NCBI GenBank assembly: GCA_003447535.1
Contig: DLYY01000089.1
Span: forward strand, 1 to 7,063
Source of the DNA: Bacteroidota bacterium
GTDB taxonomy: Bacteria > Bacteroidota > Bacteroidia > Chitinophagales > UBA8649
Reading direction: 5' to 3'
DNA: 7,063 nt
Both the position numbers and the translations under genes were made by a program. This document shows positions 5,963 to 7,063 of the stretch, piece by piece (the stretch's first letter is position 1; each line of letters starts with the position of its first letter). The notes below the pieces were generated by a model. It was not told the origin of the DNA and made no database searches. It saw only the letters and a list, made by a program, of their open reading frames with translations.

Positions 5963-6883
5963 ATGAATTTATCGCTAGCGCTCAATGGACAAGTTGCATT
6001 TTATCAAGGTAAAGTAAGGGATGTCTATTTTTTAGATGGAGGGCGTTTAGCTATTGTGGCTAGTGACAGGATTTCTGCATTTGACCACATTTTGCCACGC
6101 GCTATACCGGGAAAGGGACAGATGTTAAATGATATTGCCTACCATTTTTTACAAGCCACAGAACACATTATTCCTAATTGGAGCGAGGCCTTGCCTCATA
6201 AATCAGTCACTATTGGTAAAACCGCTGAGCCAATCAAAATTGAAATGGTGGTACGAGGTTTTCTCTGTGGGCATGCATTACGTCAGTATAAAGCCGGTGA
6301 ACGTAAGCTTTGCGGTGCATCTATGCCTGATGGTATGCTTCCTTACCAGGCCTTTCCCAAACCGATTATAACCCCAGCCACTAAAGCGGATCAAGGGGAG
6401 CATGATGAGGATATATCCCCAAGGGAAATACTTAATCGCGGAATAGTCTCAGAGGACTTGTGGCAAAAACTGGCCTCTGTTAGTCTTGAGCTTTTCGCCT
6501 TTGGTCAACAAATGGCTTCTGAACGAGGACTCCTTCTTGCTGATACAAAATATGAATTTGGCTTGATTGATGGAGAACTAATACTCATTGATGAAATTCA
6601 TACTCCCGACAGTTCTCGATATTTCTACGCAGATGGTTTTAATGAATCGGTAAGTCAAGGGAAATCACCTAAGCATCTCTCTAAAGAATTTGTCAGAGAG
6701 TGGCTAATGTCTAAAGGATTTCAAGGCCTTGACGGTGACGTTATGCCGGTTATGGAGGGTGAGGATGTTCAGTTGATCCGTGACCGATATATGGAGCTTT
6801 ATGAGACCATGCTCGGCCGACCTTTCCTAGAGGAACCAATGGATAACCTCCAGGAAACAATCAATGTTTTTATTCAGAGTTAG
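5963..6883 (+). CDS. purC: Phosphoribosylaminoimidazole-succinocarboxamide synthase (SAICAR synthase)
   Basis: This cytoplasmic enzyme of de novo purine synthesis uses ATP to join CAIR and aspartate, forming SAICAR. At 306 residues it is the longer form of the family, nearer in length to the yeast enzyme than to the ~237-residue E. coli type. Visible motifs are QGKVRDVY (15-22), SDRISAFD (34-41), IPGKGQMLN (48-56), IEMVVRGFLCGHALRQY (93-109), ITPATKADQGEHDEDIS (136-152), LADTKYEFG (192-200) and DEIHTPDSSRYF (210-221). All signature residues I can recognise are intact. The ATG lies five bases after the phoH stop, and AGGA (5956-5959) overlaps that stop and could serve as a short-spaced ribosome-binding site. 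The C-terminal extension after about residue 250 is helical and fits the long form. No clear intrinsic terminator follows. Confidence 0.97.
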   Translation: MNLSLALNGQVAFYQGKVRDVYFLDGGRLAIVASDRISAFDHILPRAIPGKGQMLNDIAYHFLQATEHIIPNWSEALPHKSVTIGKTAEPIKIEMVVRGFLCGHALRQYKAGERKLCGASMPDGMLPYQAFPKPIITPATKADQGEHDEDISPREILNRGIVSEDLWQKLASVSLELFAFGQQMASERGLLLADTKYEFGLIDGELILIDEIHTPDSSRYFYADGFNESVSQGKSPKHLSKEFVREWLMSKGFQGLDGDVMPVMEGEDVQLIRDRYMELYETMLGRPFLEEPMDNLQETINVFIQS

Positions 6884-6972
6884 GATTGTTCAATTATTGT
6901 ACAAATCCCGTTAAAGAATGCTAACGTTTAACACATTTAAGGCATTGTGAAAATATCATAAATAACTGATAG

Positions 6973-7012
6973 TCAGGAAATAAACTTGGACCTAGATCCG
7001 TCTTTATCCTGA
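6973..7012. repeat. Imperfect inverted repeat in the purC downstream intergenic region
   Basis: TCAGGA at 6973-6978 pairs with TCCTGA at 7007-7012, and after a two-base bulge TAAA (6981-6984) pairs with TTTA (7003-7006); the 18-base loop contains GGA and TCC that could pair again. It lies 89 bases after purC and 27 bases before the next start codon. No T-run follows on either strand, so it is not a standard intrinsic terminator. It could be an operator or a 5'-UTR hairpin, or chance in AT-rich DNA. The rest of 6884-7039 holds only short overlapping palindromes (such as TTGTACAA at 6897-6904) and no recognisable gene. Confidence 0.3.
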
Positions 7013-7039
7013 ATTGTTAATCAAAAATTATTAGTTATT

Positions 7040-7063
7040 ATGAAAAAGAATTTTTTATTTTTT
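7040..7063 (+). CDS. Start of an unidentified gene, truncated at the window edge; possible exported protein
   Basis: An ATG at 7040 opens eight codons reading MKKNFLFF before the window ends. Two lysines followed by large hydrophobic residues are what a Sec or lipoprotein signal peptide looks like, so an exported protein is plausible. A 156-base gap separates it from purC, which suggests its own promoter. The frame is closed by a TGA at 7010-7012, and no other ATG lies between that stop and 7040. Nothing can be said about function, and eight codons are not proof that the frame continues. Confidence 0.45.

Noticed and set aside
6884..6932. Short palindromes after purC (GATTGT/ACAAATC, CGTTA/TAACG, GTTAAA/TTTAAC) as a terminator
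   Set aside because: The stems are 5-6 pairs, compete with each other, are AT-rich and lack a T-run; these are common by chance in such DNA.
1..7063. CRISPR array, tRNA/rRNA gene, insertion sequence, phage or defence system
   Set aside because: No regularly spaced repeats, cloverleaf-like sequences, transposase motifs or terminal inverted repeats were seen; nearly all bases are taken by housekeeping genes.

Overview
This window most likely comes from a member of the Bacteroidota. The evidence is the lipoprotein form of a BamA/TamA-type outer-membrane assembly protein (TamL), a SAM hydroxide adenosyltransferase homologue without the usual DPGVG motif lying next to phoH, the phoH-purC pairing, an aroA with the 'GGT..RF' phosphate-binding variant, and almost no Shine-Dalgarno sequences. 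I cannot place it below phylum from sequence alone. Base composition looks uniform and moderately AT-rich, with no visible sign of transfer.

Layout from left to right. (1) At 1-823, minus strand, lies the N-terminal part of tamL, running off the left edge. (2) At 822-1619, plus strand, lies a SPOUT/TrmH-family RNA methyltransferase whose start codon shares two bases with the tamL start. (3) At 4914-1574, minus strand, lies a compact four-gene run: SAM hydrolase-like protein, small ABM-fold protein, aroB (3-dehydroquinate synthase) and aroA (EPSP synthase). The last two junctions overlap by 4 and 17 bases, and aroA also overlaps the methyltransferase tail to tail by 46 bases. (4) At 4950-6883, plus strand, phoH and purC are separated by 5 bases and run divergently from the minus-strand operon across a 35-base gap. 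(5) At 6884-7039 there is an AT-rich non-coding stretch with a weak inverted repeat, followed by the first eight codons of a new plus-strand gene (MKKNFLFF).

The genes are housekeeping: two steps of the shikimate pathway to chorismate, one step of purine synthesis, RNA modification, a PhoH-type ATPase, and outer-membrane biogenesis. Coding density is extreme: in 7 kb only the 35-base and 156-base gaps are clearly non-coding.

I see no convincing new system, mobile element, CRISPR array, tRNA or rRNA. The points most worth checking are the overlapping divergent starts at 821-824, the A7 tract at the aroB/aroA overlap (loss of one A would fuse the two enzymes in frame), and the apparently missing catalytic residues in the SAM hydrolase homologue.
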